From Acidobacteriota bacterium (GTDB lineage Bacteria; Acidobacteriota; Terriglobia; Acidiferrales; UBA7541), in contig JABCZK010000001.1 of the NCBI GenBank assembly GCA_013289695.1, positions 1-64,000 of the forward strand: a DNA stretch of 64,000 bases. Direction: 5' to 3'. Below, piece after piece: positions 53,230-62,355 of this stretch; positions within the stretch are counted from its first letter, which is position 1; each line of letters begins with the position of its first letter. The position numbers were made by a program, and so were the translations under genes. The notes below the pieces were generated by a model. It made no database searches. It was not told the DNA's origin and saw only the letters and a program-made list of their open reading frames with translations.

Positions 53230-55509
53230 CTAGTTGTCGACGACGAGTGTCATCGTAAAACCACGTGAGGCATTTTGTACAAAACCGTGCACAGTGAGCG
53301 TGAACGTGCCCGTTGGGGTGAAGGGGGTGACGCTGGCGGCTGAGTTGTAGCTATGGCAGCCGCCCAGAATGGCGCTAATCGCGATGGCCAGCGTGACCGC
53401 GAGAACTGGGACCACGCGCCGTAAACGCGTTTGACGGGCGAGCCAAACCAATATGCAGAATATTGCGGCAAGTAACAAAGCCGCCGCTAACTCACCTGCG
53501 TCTTGATTTCGCGGGCCGCGAGAACCTCCCGAGCCAGCAGATCCGCCGGATGTCGAGGAGAAAAACCCGGCGATGGCGCCCAGCCGTCTCGCCGCGGCAG
53601 CCGCAGCGGCGGGGAACTGTTTACCGCTGGTTGTTGTTGTTTGGAATGTGACATTGAAGGGTACCGCAGTTCCGGCGGTCACCGGCAACGTGAGCGTGTT
53701 GGCTAGCGGCAGGCTGACAGTGGTGCCGGCCGAAATGCCGCAAGTGGTGGGATTTCCTGCACTACCCGCCGGCGCGGAAGGCAGATTTGTCGGGCAGTTC
53801 AGCGTCACGGAACCGCTAAACGTGTCGTCGGGCACAATCTGCAGTTGAAACGTCGCGGGGAAGCCTTGCGAGATCGTAATTTCATACGGTGCGCCATTCG
53901 ATGGCGGCGGGCAGGTGAACGTCATAGTGGTCATGCACGTAATTTCGAAATCATCGGCGACACCGGTGGCTTCGGCAGAGAGCGGCGCTGTTGCGCCGGT
54001 ATAGTTGACCGTAAACGTCGCGCAGCGAATGTTCGACCCGGCTCCGCCAGGGCACCCGGAGACAACGTTTGCGGCAGGCGTAAATGCGACGTTATACGCG
54101 CAGCTGCCGTTCGCGGCCAGTGAAGTGGCGCAGGACGAATTGGCAATCGTGAAGTCGCTGGTGTTGCCCGCAGTGAAGCCCGCGGTGATTCCCGTGATCG
54201 CGCTGCTGTTGTTGTTGAATAGCTCGTAAGCGAGCGTCGGGCTGGTGCCGCCGATTACTTGGTCGCAAAATACCGTCGCCGTGGTACACGGTGTCGGCGG
54301 CAGCAGTGTCACACCGGTGGCCGGAACTCCCATCGCGTTGAATTTCAAAACTTCGCGCATACCCTGGTTGGCGACGAACAAGTCGCCGTGTGCGTCGAAG
54401 GAAATATTGCCAGGGGCGCTCAAGCCCCGTGCGGCGACAGTCAATTTGGACGAGATGGCATCGAGACGCAAAATCTGGTCGGAATTGCCCCCTGCCGCAG
54501 TGTAGGCGATGAATAGGTTGCCGCCGCCGTCCGCGGCTAGGCCCTGGGGCACGATGCGCGCACCGTTCGAGCGCGCGAGCGAGGCAGCGAACAGCGGCGC
54601 GGCGTTTACTCCGGCGCTGCGCAGCGCATGCGTTTGCGTGTTGATCGCCACGATCACGCCGGTGTCAGGCGAGGCGGCGAAAACAGTGTTGCCATCGGGC
54701 GTGACCGCGACGTCGGCGGGCGAAACCATGTGCGCGAGCACTTCTAGCTGGCCGGCTTTGGGAGAAGCGGCACCAAAGAGTTCAACGACCGCATTTGCGC
54801 CATGGTCCGCGATATATAAATTTCCAGCGCGATCGAGCGTCACTCCCAATGGCTCGGTGAGCTCGACGTTTTGGCGTGGTGCCCAACGTCCTGCGACGCT
54901 GCGGATGATGAACGGCTCACTGGTCGCGGCTCCGGCGACGGTGCGGACCGTGGCGTTGCCAGTGTCCGCAATGAAGAGCGTGCCGTCAGAAGCTACTGCG
55001 ACTTCGCTGCGCATGCTGAAGTCATTCAGGGCGAGATCGAGCTCGGCGGCACTGGCTGCGCCACCGTCGCCGATCGAGCCGACCGCGCCCACTCCGGCGG
55101 CTGTCGTGGCGAGGAGTTTGGCAGCATTGGCAGGCGCCACATTCGGCGCAGCGTGAACGATGTACGAAAACACCTGATCGGGGCGGTCAATATCAGTGAC
55201 GTACAACTGCGTAAATGACGCCGCCGCGCCGCTCGCGACCGCGGTCTCAGAAGGTTGCGCCGCAACTGCCAAGGTGCGGATGCCGACATTCGATGCCACC
55301 AGGGTCGCGGGCGCGCCGCTGGACGACACCGGATTGGCGGTTGACGCCGCCGCCGAAGAATTAGATCGTGCGGGCGCGGCGGTACTCGCGTGAATTTCGA
55401 TCTGGTTTTGGGCGTGGGAGCGATTCGCAGGGTCTCTAAGCGCCATGCCCAGCGCGAGCGCCGCAAATCCAATCACCACCAGCACACAGAGAATTCTCAG
55501 TAACCGCAC
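53230..55509 (-). CDS. Exported NHL-type propeller protein with C-terminal membrane anchor
   Basis: The protein has 759 residues from GTG 55509, 8 nt after a GAGGGG site. A hydrophobic N-terminus (about 1-25) anchors or exports it. The central region (about 100-400) reads as NHL-type propeller blades: AVASDGTLFIADTGNATVRT, VTLDRAGNLYIADHGANAVV and VTPDGNTVFAASPDTGVIVA. Beta-sandwich Ig-like domains follow (about 420-630). Near the C-terminus there are two hydrophobic stretches (LAAALLLAAIFCILVWLA and VVPVLAVTLAIAISAILGGC) and a short beta tail. It sits inside the phage-remnant region but is intact and host-like. Confidence 0.8.
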   Translation of the reverse strand: MRLLRILCVLVVIGFAALALGMALRDPANRSHAQNQIEIHASTAAPARSNSSAAASTANPVSSSGAPATLVASNVGIRTLAVAAQPSETAVASGAAASFTQLYVTDIDRPDQVFSYIVHAAPNVAPANAAKLLATTAAGVGAVGSIGDGGAASAAELDLALNDFSMRSEVAVASDGTLFIADTGNATVRTVAGAATSEPFIIRSVAGRWAPRQNVELTEPLGVTLDRAGNLYIADHGANAVVELFGAASPKAGQLEVLAHMVSPADVAVTPDGNTVFAASPDTGVIVAINTQTHALRSAGVNAAPLFAASLARSNGARIVPQGLAADGGGNLFIAYTAAGGNSDQILRLDAISSKLTVAARGLSAPGNISFDAHGDLFVANQGMREVLKFNAMGVPATGVTLLPPTPCTTATVFCDQVIGGTSPTLAYELFNNNSSAITGITAGFTAGNTSDFTIANSSCATSLAANGSCAYNVAFTPAANVVSGCPGGAGSNIRCATFTVNYTGATAPLSAEATGVADDFEITCMTTMTFTCPPPSNGAPYEITISQGFPATFQLQIVPDDTFSGSVTLNCPTNLPSAPAGSAGNPTTCGISAGTTVSLPLANTLTLPVTAGTAVPFNVTFQTTTTSGKQFPAAAAAAARRLGAIAGFFSSTSGGSAGSGGSRGPRNQDAGELAAALLLAAIFCILVWLARQTRLRRVVPVLAVTLAIAISAILGGCHSYNSAASVTPFTPTGTFTLTVHGFVQNASRGFTMTLVVDN

Positions 55510-55781
55510 CAGGTTCCCCCTCTTGGACTTTGGATAGAACTTCGACGCTTAGGATTCAACTGCAGGCTTTAGGGTTGCGTCACGAATTGAACATCATAGC
55601 AGTGAACAGCGAGGTTTTGTAGCGAGTGTCTAAAGACCGTTGTGCGACTAAACCTGAAACAGGCAGGTCGCGGGGACACGCTAGACGTAAGTCAAACGCA
55701 AGATTCTTCAACCGCCGGAGCCCAGGCCGAACGCAGACAGCTCCAGAGGCTCAGCGCGGCGCCGGACTAATTGGAGGAAAC

Positions 55782-56134
55782 ATGGCACTCACATTCTCGG
55801 TTGTATACACTTGGGATGACGGGAAGCGCATCCACGTAAGCGGCACGGTTGCAGCGACGGGAAATTACACCAGCAGCGGAGCCATGCACGATCTCTCGCA
55901 AGTTCCGCTAATTGCTTCGGATCAGCCGCCCGTTCAAGGCACGGCCTGGCTGGACGGGCTGGCCGGCTACGATTACGTGTTTTATCCCGGTGCAGCGATG
56001 AATTCCAACAAATAAAAATATTTCAGCAGGGAAGCGCCGCCGGCGCGTTTTCAGAACTCGCGGCGGGAGCCCATCCGGAAACGATCACCTCGGATACGAT
56101 CACGTTCTACGGGATCTTTAAGAAATTGCAATAG
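55782..56134 (+). pseudogene. Phage-like structural protein, single-base frameshift
   Basis: ATG 55782 follows GGAGGAAAC and reads 77 residues: ALTFSVVYTWDDGKRIHVSG, then TAWLDGLAGYDYVFYPG and AMNSNK, and stops at 56015. The +1 frame continues without a break as IFQQGSAAGAFSELAAGAHP and ETITSDTITFYGIFKKLQ to TAG 56134. One missing A in the A-rich stretch 56009-56018 would restore a 117-residue protein. A protein with this N-terminus is, from memory, part of acidobacterial phage modules and is followed there by tail-like genes. Confidence 0.6.
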
Positions 56135-56218
56135 CCGCTTGCTTTTTTCCCGCCGCTCGTTCGATGAGACCAGCTATGCGTTGTCCGGAAGGGCAGTGCC
56201 ACGAAGGCTCAACAAGCC

Positions 56219-56575
56219 ATGTCCATTGAATCCTTTTCTCCATTGCCGTTGAACGTCTTCGGCACCTGGGTGACTCTCCTCGATCCCTCAGACGTGCCGG
56301 CGGGAATGTCGCCGAGCCTGGGAGACGTGGAGTTTTTCCCCGGCGGAGTCCGGACGCGTCCAAGGCTGGCGTCGCAATTTCCCGTGCTCGCCGGCGCACC
56401 GCAAATCAAAGGCGTGAAAACTTACGCGACGACCAACCTCATTCAGCGATTTCTCGCATTGGATTCACACGGCGATCTTTACAAAGAATCGACGCCGGGC
56501 GTGTTGTGGCGCACTCCGACGCGAGCATTCTCGATGTTCCAGCGATTTATCGATGGAACGGCGTCCGCTTTGTAG
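56219..56575 (+). pseudogene. Phage tail-like protein, N-terminal fragment
   Basis: The frame from ATG 56219 reads FSPLPLNVFGTWVTLLDPSD, then VPAGMSPSLGDVEFFPGGVR and TRPRLASQFPVLAGAP, a start found in large phage proteins of this type. It ends after 118 residues, while intact proteins are several hundred residues long. The last 15 residues are probably foreign, since the following sequence in another frame belongs to something else. So the gene is cut by a deletion near 56520. Confidence 0.5.
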
Positions 56576-56829
56576 AAGACAGTAGATCGCACGCAGCCTA
56601 TTACCAACAACTACTGGCCGAAGATCGTCGCACACTTCCAGAAAATGCAAGCGGAGTGGTTCTGGTAAATCTATCTCGCATCGCGATCCTTGCCGGCGAC
56701 CGCAGCGGCGCGCGTACGATACTAAATGACGCGCTTGCCACCGAACACAGCAAAGGCGACGCGGCAGACAAGGAAACCGTTCGGCTCATCAGCCAAGCTT
56801 TGCGCACCCTGGCGCCCGCCACTCGATAG
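56506..56829 (+). pseudogene. Fragment of an unrelated protein
   Basis: The frame reads VPAIYRWNGVRFVEDSRSHA, then YYQQLLAEDRRTLPENASGV and GDRSGARTILNDALATEHSK. It has the look of the C-terminal part of a host protein with a Tyr-Arg-Trp-Asn-Gly motif, joined after a deletion to the tail fragment before it. It has no start of its own that is well supported. It ends at 56829, 3 nt before the next frame. Confidence 0.4.
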
Positions 56830-56831
56830 CT

Positions 56832-57395
56832 GTGCACATTCGTGCGTACGCTGACGCTGGCCTTGACACGCTTCGTCTCGCGCACGCGAGCCAAGGATTC
56901 GACTATCAATTTCCGGATCTGTGCGATCCGATTTTTGTGTCGAAACTGGTGCTGGAGGACGATGCCAGACGCGTGGTGATGGCATCACTCGCGCGCCTGA
57001 CGTGCGAGCTGTATCTGCTGCTGGACCGCGATGCAGAAAAGATCTCCGCAGCAGGGAATCCACGGGAACGTTACACGCGATTGCTAGCGCTGCGTAGAGC
57101 CGGCGAGCAGGATCTGCTGGCACGTGGGCTCGATGACGCTCACGAATGGCTGCCGCCGCTGATCGCCAGGCGCTTGGGGCGCAGGCTTACGGCCTTGGGT
57201 TGGTTCCGCGACGACGCGTCGACGCCCTACTGCTTCCGCCTGCGAGCAAATCAAGGTAACAGTCCGCCGCACACAGAAGTTCGTCGTCACACACAGTTAA
57301 TATTTTGCCGGGCCCGGCCTAACTGGAACGCATCACAAATCTATTGTCCAGTAGTGCAGTTCCACTCCGAAACGTTTCTTCAACCATCAAAATAA
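56832..57395 (+). CDS. GNAT-like phage-associated protein
   Basis: The product is 187 residues from GTG 56832. The first 140 residues are coherent: HIRAYADAGLDTLRLAHASQ, GFDYQFPDLCDPIFVSKLVL and EWLPPLIARRLGRRLTALGW. A protein with this pattern (a degenerate acetyltransferase fold ending in Gly-Arg-Arg-Leu-x-x-Leu-Gly-Trp) occurs in acidobacterial phage modules next to a lysozyme gene. The last 45 residues are out of character, so the C-terminus is probably altered by a frameshift. Confidence 0.45.
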   Translation: MHIRAYADAGLDTLRLAHASQGFDYQFPDLCDPIFVSKLVLEDDARRVVMASLARLTCELYLLLDRDAEKISAAGNPRERYTRLLALRRAGEQDLLARGLDDAHEWLPPLIARRLGRRLTALGWFRDDASTPYCFRLRANQGNSPPHTEVRRHTQLIFCRARPNWNASQIYCPVVQFHSETFLQPSK

Positions 57396-57766
57396 TTTGC
57401 TCGATTTCCTGGGGACTGCTGCAGGTGATGGGTCAGGTGGCGCGCGAACACGGTTTCCAAGGGCATTTTCTCAGCGCGCTGAGTGATCCGGCAGTGGGTC
57501 TGGCGATTGGATGCGCGGTCCTGGCAGCGAAGCTGGCCGCAGGGGGCGGCACTGTGCCGCGCGGGCTCGCGCTCTGGAACGGCGGCGGAAACCCGTACGT
57601 GCTTCGCGCGCTACACGTGGGCACGCCTGCATGCATTACCCGAAGCCACGCAGCCGAATCGCGACCAGAACGTCGTGCGTTCCGCGATGTCACAATCCTC
57701 GTCTCAACGTCGCACTCCGTTCGGACGACCGCGCTTTGGCAGCCACGGCCCCAGCAGCATGAGTAG
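57395..57766 (+). pseudogene. Lysozyme/transglycosylase-like fragment
   Basis: A frame at about 57395-57605 reads ISWGLLQVMGQVAREHGF, LSALSDPAVGLAIGCAVL and LALWNGGGNPY, diagnostic of the C-terminal half of SLT-type lytic transglycosylases and phage lysins. The preceding part with the catalytic Glu is not readable. The sequence after 57605 is unrelated to the family. It lies downstream of the GNAT-like gene, as in phage modules. Confidence 0.6.
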
Positions 57767-58259
57767 AGCAGTCGATTGCTCGCCAAGCGGGCCGAATCAT
57801 CTAGTCTTTTCGCGGCCCTGGTATCCTATGTCCGACCCCCGCGGAACCATCCCATCCCGACCTCCGTTACCCATTGACTTCCGGGAATGGGTATTATGTT
57901 GCTTCGACGCGAACAGGATTGGCTTTGCTTGCTGCGCGTTATTTTTACGGGTTGAGGCGCGCGGTCTTGCAGATACTTTGGGAGTTCCGGCGTTCGGAGG
58001 CGGGGCGGGAGCCTTGTGCACGCCTGGAGTTGCGGGGTTGCAGCGAAGTTGCGTCTTCATAGGAGCGCGACTTTCCCGCAGGCTGTTTCTTCGCGGAGTT
58101 GCCACGATCCACTGCGCGTGGGGTTGTGTATTGGGCGAACTTCTTCCGAGTCGGCCGAGCTTCCGTATCAGTGGGATTGGTCTCAGAAACGCTTTGCGGT
58201 CCGCACAATTTCTGGGAATTAGGCCGTTTGGCCGGGGCCACACCGTTTACGGATTGCCT
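57767..58259. other. Region without a recognised gene
   Basis: A 148-codon minus frame (57797-58243) is Pro/Arg/Asn-rich and has no ribosome site or domain; it is judged a chance frame. No attachment-site-like direct repeat was noticed. Confidence 0.35.
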
Positions 58260-59171
58260 CTAGTGGCGGCTAGGAGGGGTGGCTGAAGCGGCGGACGAGA
58301 GTTCGTATTTTATGTATTGCTCCAGCGTTGGTTTGTCGCCGCCTATCAGGGGATGCCCGTTTACGAAGACCGTGGGGGTGCTGGTGATGCTGAGGGCTTC
58401 GCCTTCGTGGTGGTTGGCGTCTACGGCGGCTTTGGCTTCGGGGGAGGACATGCAGGCTTTGAAGGCGTCGGGGTTTAGGCCTGCGTGCTGGGCGTAGGAG
58501 ATGAGCTTTTCCCAGATATTTTCGGCTGAGAGCAGGTCTTGTTCGGCGAAGATCTGTTCCTGGAGCGGCGCGTAGGCTTTTGGGGATTGCATAAAGGCGC
58601 AGCGGGCGCCGATGGCGGCGCTTTCGGCCCAGGGGTGAATCTGGGTTAGCGGGAAATCTTTGTAGATGAAGCGGACTTGAGGATATTCAGGGATTACTGT
58701 GGCTAGGATGCCGGCTAGTTCGCGGCAGTGGGGGCATTGGAAGTCACTGAAGATGACTACTGTGACGCGGGCGTCGGCAGGGCCCACGGTTGGATTCCCT
58801 TCTGTGTGGAGCTTCGCGAGATTGTCGGCAAAGGGGTTGGAGGCGATGTCAAACATTTCGCCGCGGAGGAAAGTCTTGCCGTCTTTACTGACGAAGACTG
58901 TGCCTTTGTCGGTCTGTCCGTTGACGGTTACTTCGATGGGCACTGTGTAGAAATAGGCGGAGGGCGAGGGGGCGAGCGGGCCGGTCTTGACCTTGAAGTC
59001 GGCGCCCCAGGCGAAGAGTTCGCGTACGAAGGCTTCGGTATTTTTCAGAATTTGAGATTCTTCGGCGGGCGGAATATTAACTGATGCTGCGGTGGATGCG
59101 GACTGCGCGGATGTAATGTTTGGTGCGGTGAATACTATCAGGGCGATCAGTAGGTACGACACGCGATTCAT
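58260..59171 (-). CDS. DsbA-like thioredoxin-fold oxidoreductase
   Basis: The protein has 303 residues from ATG 59171 (GGAGCC upstream). A signal peptide (about 1-22) leads to a periplasmic protein. FSDFQCPHCRELAGIL holds the Cys146-Pro-His-Cys149 motif typical of DsbA, and STPTVFVNG provides the cis-Pro. The N-terminal 120 residues are an extension like that in DsbA-type and BdbD-like proteins with an additional beta domain. It most likely oxidises or isomerises periplasmic thiols. The nearest neighbours are unrelated. Confidence 0.9.
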   Translation of the reverse strand: MNRVSYLLIALIVFTAPNITSAQSASTAASVNIPPAEESQILKNTEAFVRELFAWGADFKVKTGPLAPSPSAYFYTVPIEVTVNGQTDKGTVFVSKDGKTFLRGEMFDIASNPFADNLAKLHTEGNPTVGPADARVTVVIFSDFQCPHCRELAGILATVIPEYPQVRFIYKDFPLTQIHPWAESAAIGARCAFMQSPKAYAPLQEQIFAEQDLLSAENIWEKLISYAQHAGLNPDAFKACMSSPEAKAAVDANHHEGEALSITSTPTVFVNGHPLIGGDKPTLEQYIKYELSSAASATPPSRH

Positions 59172-59321
59172 GTTTTCGGCTCCAGGTATTTTTGCGCAAC
59201 GGCGTGTGCATGTTTGCGCGTAGTGATACGTGTTAGGACAGCAAAAGCGTTGGGATTGTAATTCTTTGTGGGCGGGCGGCGAAGTGAATTCAGAGCGTGG
59301 GGACCAGGAAAGTCAAAGGCT

Positions 59322-59510
59322 TTACGCAAGAGGGCACAGAGGAAAGGCGGAGGTAAGTCTGAGGACGACGGGAGAGATCCTTCGGCCGACTTGAAGCAAA
59401 GGCGCCGACCTCTCTTCGCAAATTCACTCAGGGCAGCAGGATGACGAGCTAAACAAGGAGCACCGGCAAGGTTGCCCTCCAAAGGCGGACAGGCCAATGC
59501 GACCGCTACA
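59322..59510. repeat. Interspersed repeat, GAGATCC-type
   Basis: This block contains the 36-base match to 25601-25636 (here 59372-59407), followed by CTCAGGGCAG-CAGGATGACG as at about 16270-16300. It lies between the DsbA-like and nadE genes. Confidence 0.55.
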
Positions 59511-61143
59511 CTGAGAATTTTTGGGCTAGGGGGAAGCGGCGGCCTACGCTGAACGCTTTGCTCGTGACTTTTAGGCCTGGAGGGGCTTGCTTGCGTTTGT
59601 ACTCGTTTTGGTCAACGCGGAGGGCTACGGAGCGGACGAGGTCTAACGGGAGATTGTAATGATCGGCGATTTCTTCCGGGCTGCGGACGTCTTCGACGTA
59701 GGCTTTCAGGATGCGGTCGAGGATGGCGTAGTCCGGCAGGGTATCCTGGTCTTTTTGATTGGGGCGGAGCTCCGCGGACGGGGGCTTTAGCAACGTTTCG
59801 CGGGGGATCAGTTCCCTGTTGCGATTCACGAATTTCGATAGTTCGTAGACTACCGTTTTGGGTACGTCGGAAATCACGGCGAGGCCGCCGGCCATGTCAC
59901 CGTACAGAGTGCAGTACCCTACCGCCATTTCGGATTTGTTCCCCGTGCTGAGGACCAGCGAACCGAATTTATTGGAAAGCGCCATCAGGAAATTGCCGCG
60001 AATGCGCGCCTGGATGTTTTCCTCGGTGACATCCTCAGAGAGTCCTGCAAATGTTCCGGCGAGCGTCTGGCGATAACTGGCGAAGGCTTCGGTGATGGGC
60101 AACGTGAGAAACTCGATGCCGAGATTTAGGGCTAGTTGACGGGCGTCGCGGCAACTGCCTTCCGAGGAATATGGGCCGGGCATTGCGACTCCTGTTACGT
60201 TCTGGGCGCCGAGGGCTTCGGCCGCAATGGCGGCCACGAGCGCGGAGTCAATGCCGCCGCTGAGTCCGACGACGACTTTGCGGAAGCTGCATTTGCGGAC
60301 GTAATCGCGCGTGCCGATGACCAGGGCGCCGAATGCGGCTTCGTGTTCGTCTTCGATTAATGGACGGATATCGCCTTCGCCCGTGACGCTGTCGAACAGG
60401 ACCAGGTCTTCTTCGAAGGATTTGGCGCGGGCTGCGACGCGGCCGTCGGGCATGAAGGCTACGCTGGAGCCGTCGAAGATGAGGCTGTCGTTGCCCCCGA
60501 CTTGATTTACGTATACCACCGGTACGCGATGTTCGCGGGCGATGGTCTGCAGCATGTCGTGACGGAGCGAGCGCTTGTCGATTGTATAGGGTGAGGAGGA
60601 GAGATTCAGAAGCAGGCTACTTCCCTTCCCGACGATTTCCGCGACGGGATCGCGGTCGTAGAGGCGGTAGGGCCAGAAGCGTTCGTCGTTCCAACAATCT
60701 TCGCAGATGGTGATGCCGAGTTGTTCGGCGTTGAAGGGGAAAATTAGCTGGCTGCTTGCGGGCTGGAAGTAGCGCGATTCGTCGAAGACATCATACGTGG
60801 GGAGGAGCATTTTGCGTTGCTCGAAAAGAATTTTGCCATTGGCGATGAGCGCGGCGGAGTTGGCGACGGGTTTGCCGGTTTTGTCCATCGCGTCGCCTAC
60901 GAAGCCGACTAGAGATGGGAGTGGGATGGCTTTTGCTAGGCGCACTAGCTCTTGCTGATTGCGTTCCACGAAGGACGGGCGCTCGACGAGGTCTTGCGGA
61001 GGATAGCCGCAGACGCAGAGTTCGGAGAAGACGGCGAGTTCGGCGCCGCGGGACTTGGCTTCGGCGGCGAGTTCGAGGATGCGTTTGGAGTTCCCTTCGA
61101 AGTCGCCGACGGTGGGGTTGAACTGGGCTAGGGCGATTTTCAT
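59506..61143 (-). CDS. nadE: Glutamine-dependent NAD+ synthetase
   Basis: The product has 545 residues from ATG 61143. The N-terminal glutaminase (nitrilase fold) has the triad Glu41 (SELCVCGYPP), Lys111 (EQRKMLLPTYD) and Cys147 (ICEDC). The C-terminal synthetase has the PP-loop SGGIDSALV and the STGNKSEMAVGYCTLYGDM motif. It amidates deamido-NAD using ammonia released from glutamine, in the cytoplasm. Length matches the family, and the gene is monocistronic. Confidence 0.95.
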   Translation of the reverse strand: MKIALAQFNPTVGDFEGNSKRILELAAEAKSRGAELAVFSELCVCGYPPQDLVERPSFVERNQQELVRLAKAIPLPSLVGFVGDAMDKTGKPVANSAALIANGKILFEQRKMLLPTYDVFDESRYFQPASSQLIFPFNAEQLGITICEDCWNDERFWPYRLYDRDPVAEIVGKGSSLLLNLSSSPYTIDKRSLRHDMLQTIAREHRVPVVYVNQVGGNDSLIFDGSSVAFMPDGRVAARAKSFEEDLVLFDSVTGEGDIRPLIEDEHEAAFGALVIGTRDYVRKCSFRKVVVGLSGGIDSALVAAIAAEALGAQNVTGVAMPGPYSSEGSCRDARQLALNLGIEFLTLPITEAFASYRQTLAGTFAGLSEDVTEENIQARIRGNFLMALSNKFGSLVLSTGNKSEMAVGYCTLYGDMAGGLAVISDVPKTVVYELSKFVNRNRELIPRETLLKPPSAELRPNQKDQDTLPDYAILDRILKAYVEDVRSPEEIADHYNLPLDLVRSVALRVDQNEYKRKQAPPGLKVTSKAFSVGRRFPLAQKFSV

Positions 61144-61224
61144 GAGCGGTGGTGAGGGTGCGCAAAACACATCGTGTTCATGGTCCTCGAACGGTCGTAA
61201 ACAGTTTGCGAGAAACCGCGCGAC

Positions 61225-61490
61225 AGTTGTGCGGCTGCCGGCTTCGCGCTCTGATCGGTTGCTTGGTGCGTCGCCAATGGCGCACTGAAGTGCGCCGCTA
61301 CGAAAGCTAATTCAAAACCAACGTCAAGGGTTGCCCGGTTCGATCAAGCCGAACCGCCCGCTACAAGTGGAAAAGCAGATTCAACTACGCCCGCCTAAAA
61401 AGCAGGCGGCCACTACCCTTCGACCCCGCACTGCGGCATCTCAGGATGAAGCGCCCTGAAGGGCGATTCACAAATCGAACGGCAACGTCA
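61225..61490. repeat. Cluster of interspersed GC-rich repeats
   Basis: Three block types stand in tandem: a hairpin of GCGCACT-GA-AGTGCGC (61276-61293), the AAAAAGCAGGC block (61388-61417, also at 22370-22399) and the CCCTTCGA to CGATTCACAAAT block (61417-61476, also at 30011-30070). This is the richest example in the window and shows that the blocks combine as modules. Confidence 0.65.
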
Positions 61491-61516
61491 CAACCTGAGC
61501 CTGCGAGCGACTGGGC

Positions 61517-61550
61517 AAAAAAAACTCCCGAAGGATGGGGCCTTCGGGAG
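61517..61550 (-). terminator. Intrinsic terminator of the ErpA/IscA-type gene
   Basis: On the minus strand, CTCCCGAAGG and CCTTCGGGAG form a perfect 10-bp stem with a 6-nt loop, then eight T residues. It starts 67 bases after the stop codon of the gene at 61618-61944 and is the clearest terminator in the window. Confidence 0.9.
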
Positions 61551-61617
61551 CTATGCTTGTCTGCACATGAACAGGCTCAAGTTCGGCGGTGCGCAGTTGC
61601 CCGCGCAGCGAGCGTGA

Positions 61618-61944
61618 TTAAACGCTGAAAGAGCTGCCGCAGCCGCAGGTGCTCTTGACGTTCGGGTTGTTGAACTTGAAGCCCGAACCTTCGACTGTCT
61701 CGATGTAATCAATCTGCACGCCGTCGAGATACATTTCGCTCATCTGATCGACGAGAACCTTCAGCCCGTCGAATTCATAGACGTTGTCGCTGTTCTGATT
61801 GACCTGATTCTCGAAAGCCATGTGATAGCTGAAACCCGAGCAACCGCCACCCACGACGGCGACGCGCAGGCCGGTGGGAGAGGGATTTTGCTGCGTCAGG
61901 ATTTCCTTCACTTTGGTGATGGCTACTGGCGTTAACTGGACCAT
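61618..61944 (-). CDS. A-type iron-sulfur carrier (ErpA/IscA-like)
   Basis: The product has 108 residues from ATG 61944, 8 nt after GGAGG. The three Cys ligands are Cys35 (GGGCSGF), Cys100 and Cys102 (STCGCGSSF), as in ErpA and IscA. It carries Fe-S clusters and delivers them to apo-proteins. A strong terminator follows. It is not next to isc or suf genes, which suits ErpA-like use, but this is not proof. Confidence 0.92.
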   Translation of the reverse strand: MVQLTPVAITKVKEILTQQNPSPTGLRVAVVGGGCSGFSYHMAFENQVNQNSDNVYEFDGLKVLVDQMSEMYLDGVQIDYIETVEGSGFKFNNPNVKSTCGCGSSFSV

Positions 61945-62117
61945 TCTCGGTTCCTCCACAAGATGTCCGGGTCAGGCCCGGGGCACAATTGCAAGTACAT
62001 TGTATCAGATTCCTGGGGGCGTGGGATGGTTGCGACAGATTTCGAGTTGGTTAGTTGAGAACCCCTTTGATTCTGTTGAAATCCGCGGCTTTGAGAAGGA
62101 GCGAAATCGCGGGGCGG

Positions 62118-62325
62118 GAGTATATAGCGCAGCGACGCGGAGTGCGCAGAGAAACGCCACAGCCATGCGGCGCGCCAGAACAGAGATCCTTCGCTGCGCT
62201 CAGGATGGCGAGGCGCAAATACAAGGGCGGGCGAGGTAAGCCTCGCCCGGCTCGTTTGGTTGCCGGAAATCGGGGTTCAACGAAAGCGGCGGCAAGCCGC
62301 CGCACTCCATATAAATCGTGGCGCG
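62118..62325. repeat. Interspersed repeats, GAGATCC and GGCGGCAAGCCGCC types
   Basis: GAGATCCTTCGCTGCGCTCA at 62183-62202 repeats 21168-21187 exactly. GCGAGG-type hairpin and the 38-base block 62281-62318 repeat the elements at 24540-24627 in the same order. Confidence 0.6.
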
Positions 62326-62355
62326 CCATAGGATTGGCTCGCGGCGCGATGTGCG

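Noticed and set aside
53275-53292. TTGTACAAAACCGTGCAC, similar to the SatD-linked palindromes
   Set aside because: It lies inside the coding region of the NHL-type gene, is a single unpaired copy and has a poor right half; most likely chance.
57797-58243. 148-codon minus frame near the phage remnants
   Set aside because: Low-complexity Pro/Arg/Asn composition, no start context, no domain; not called as a gene.
61225-61490. Repeat cluster considered as a CRISPR array or insertion sequence
   Set aside because: Blocks differ in type and length with no regular spacers, and no transposase or cas gene is present.
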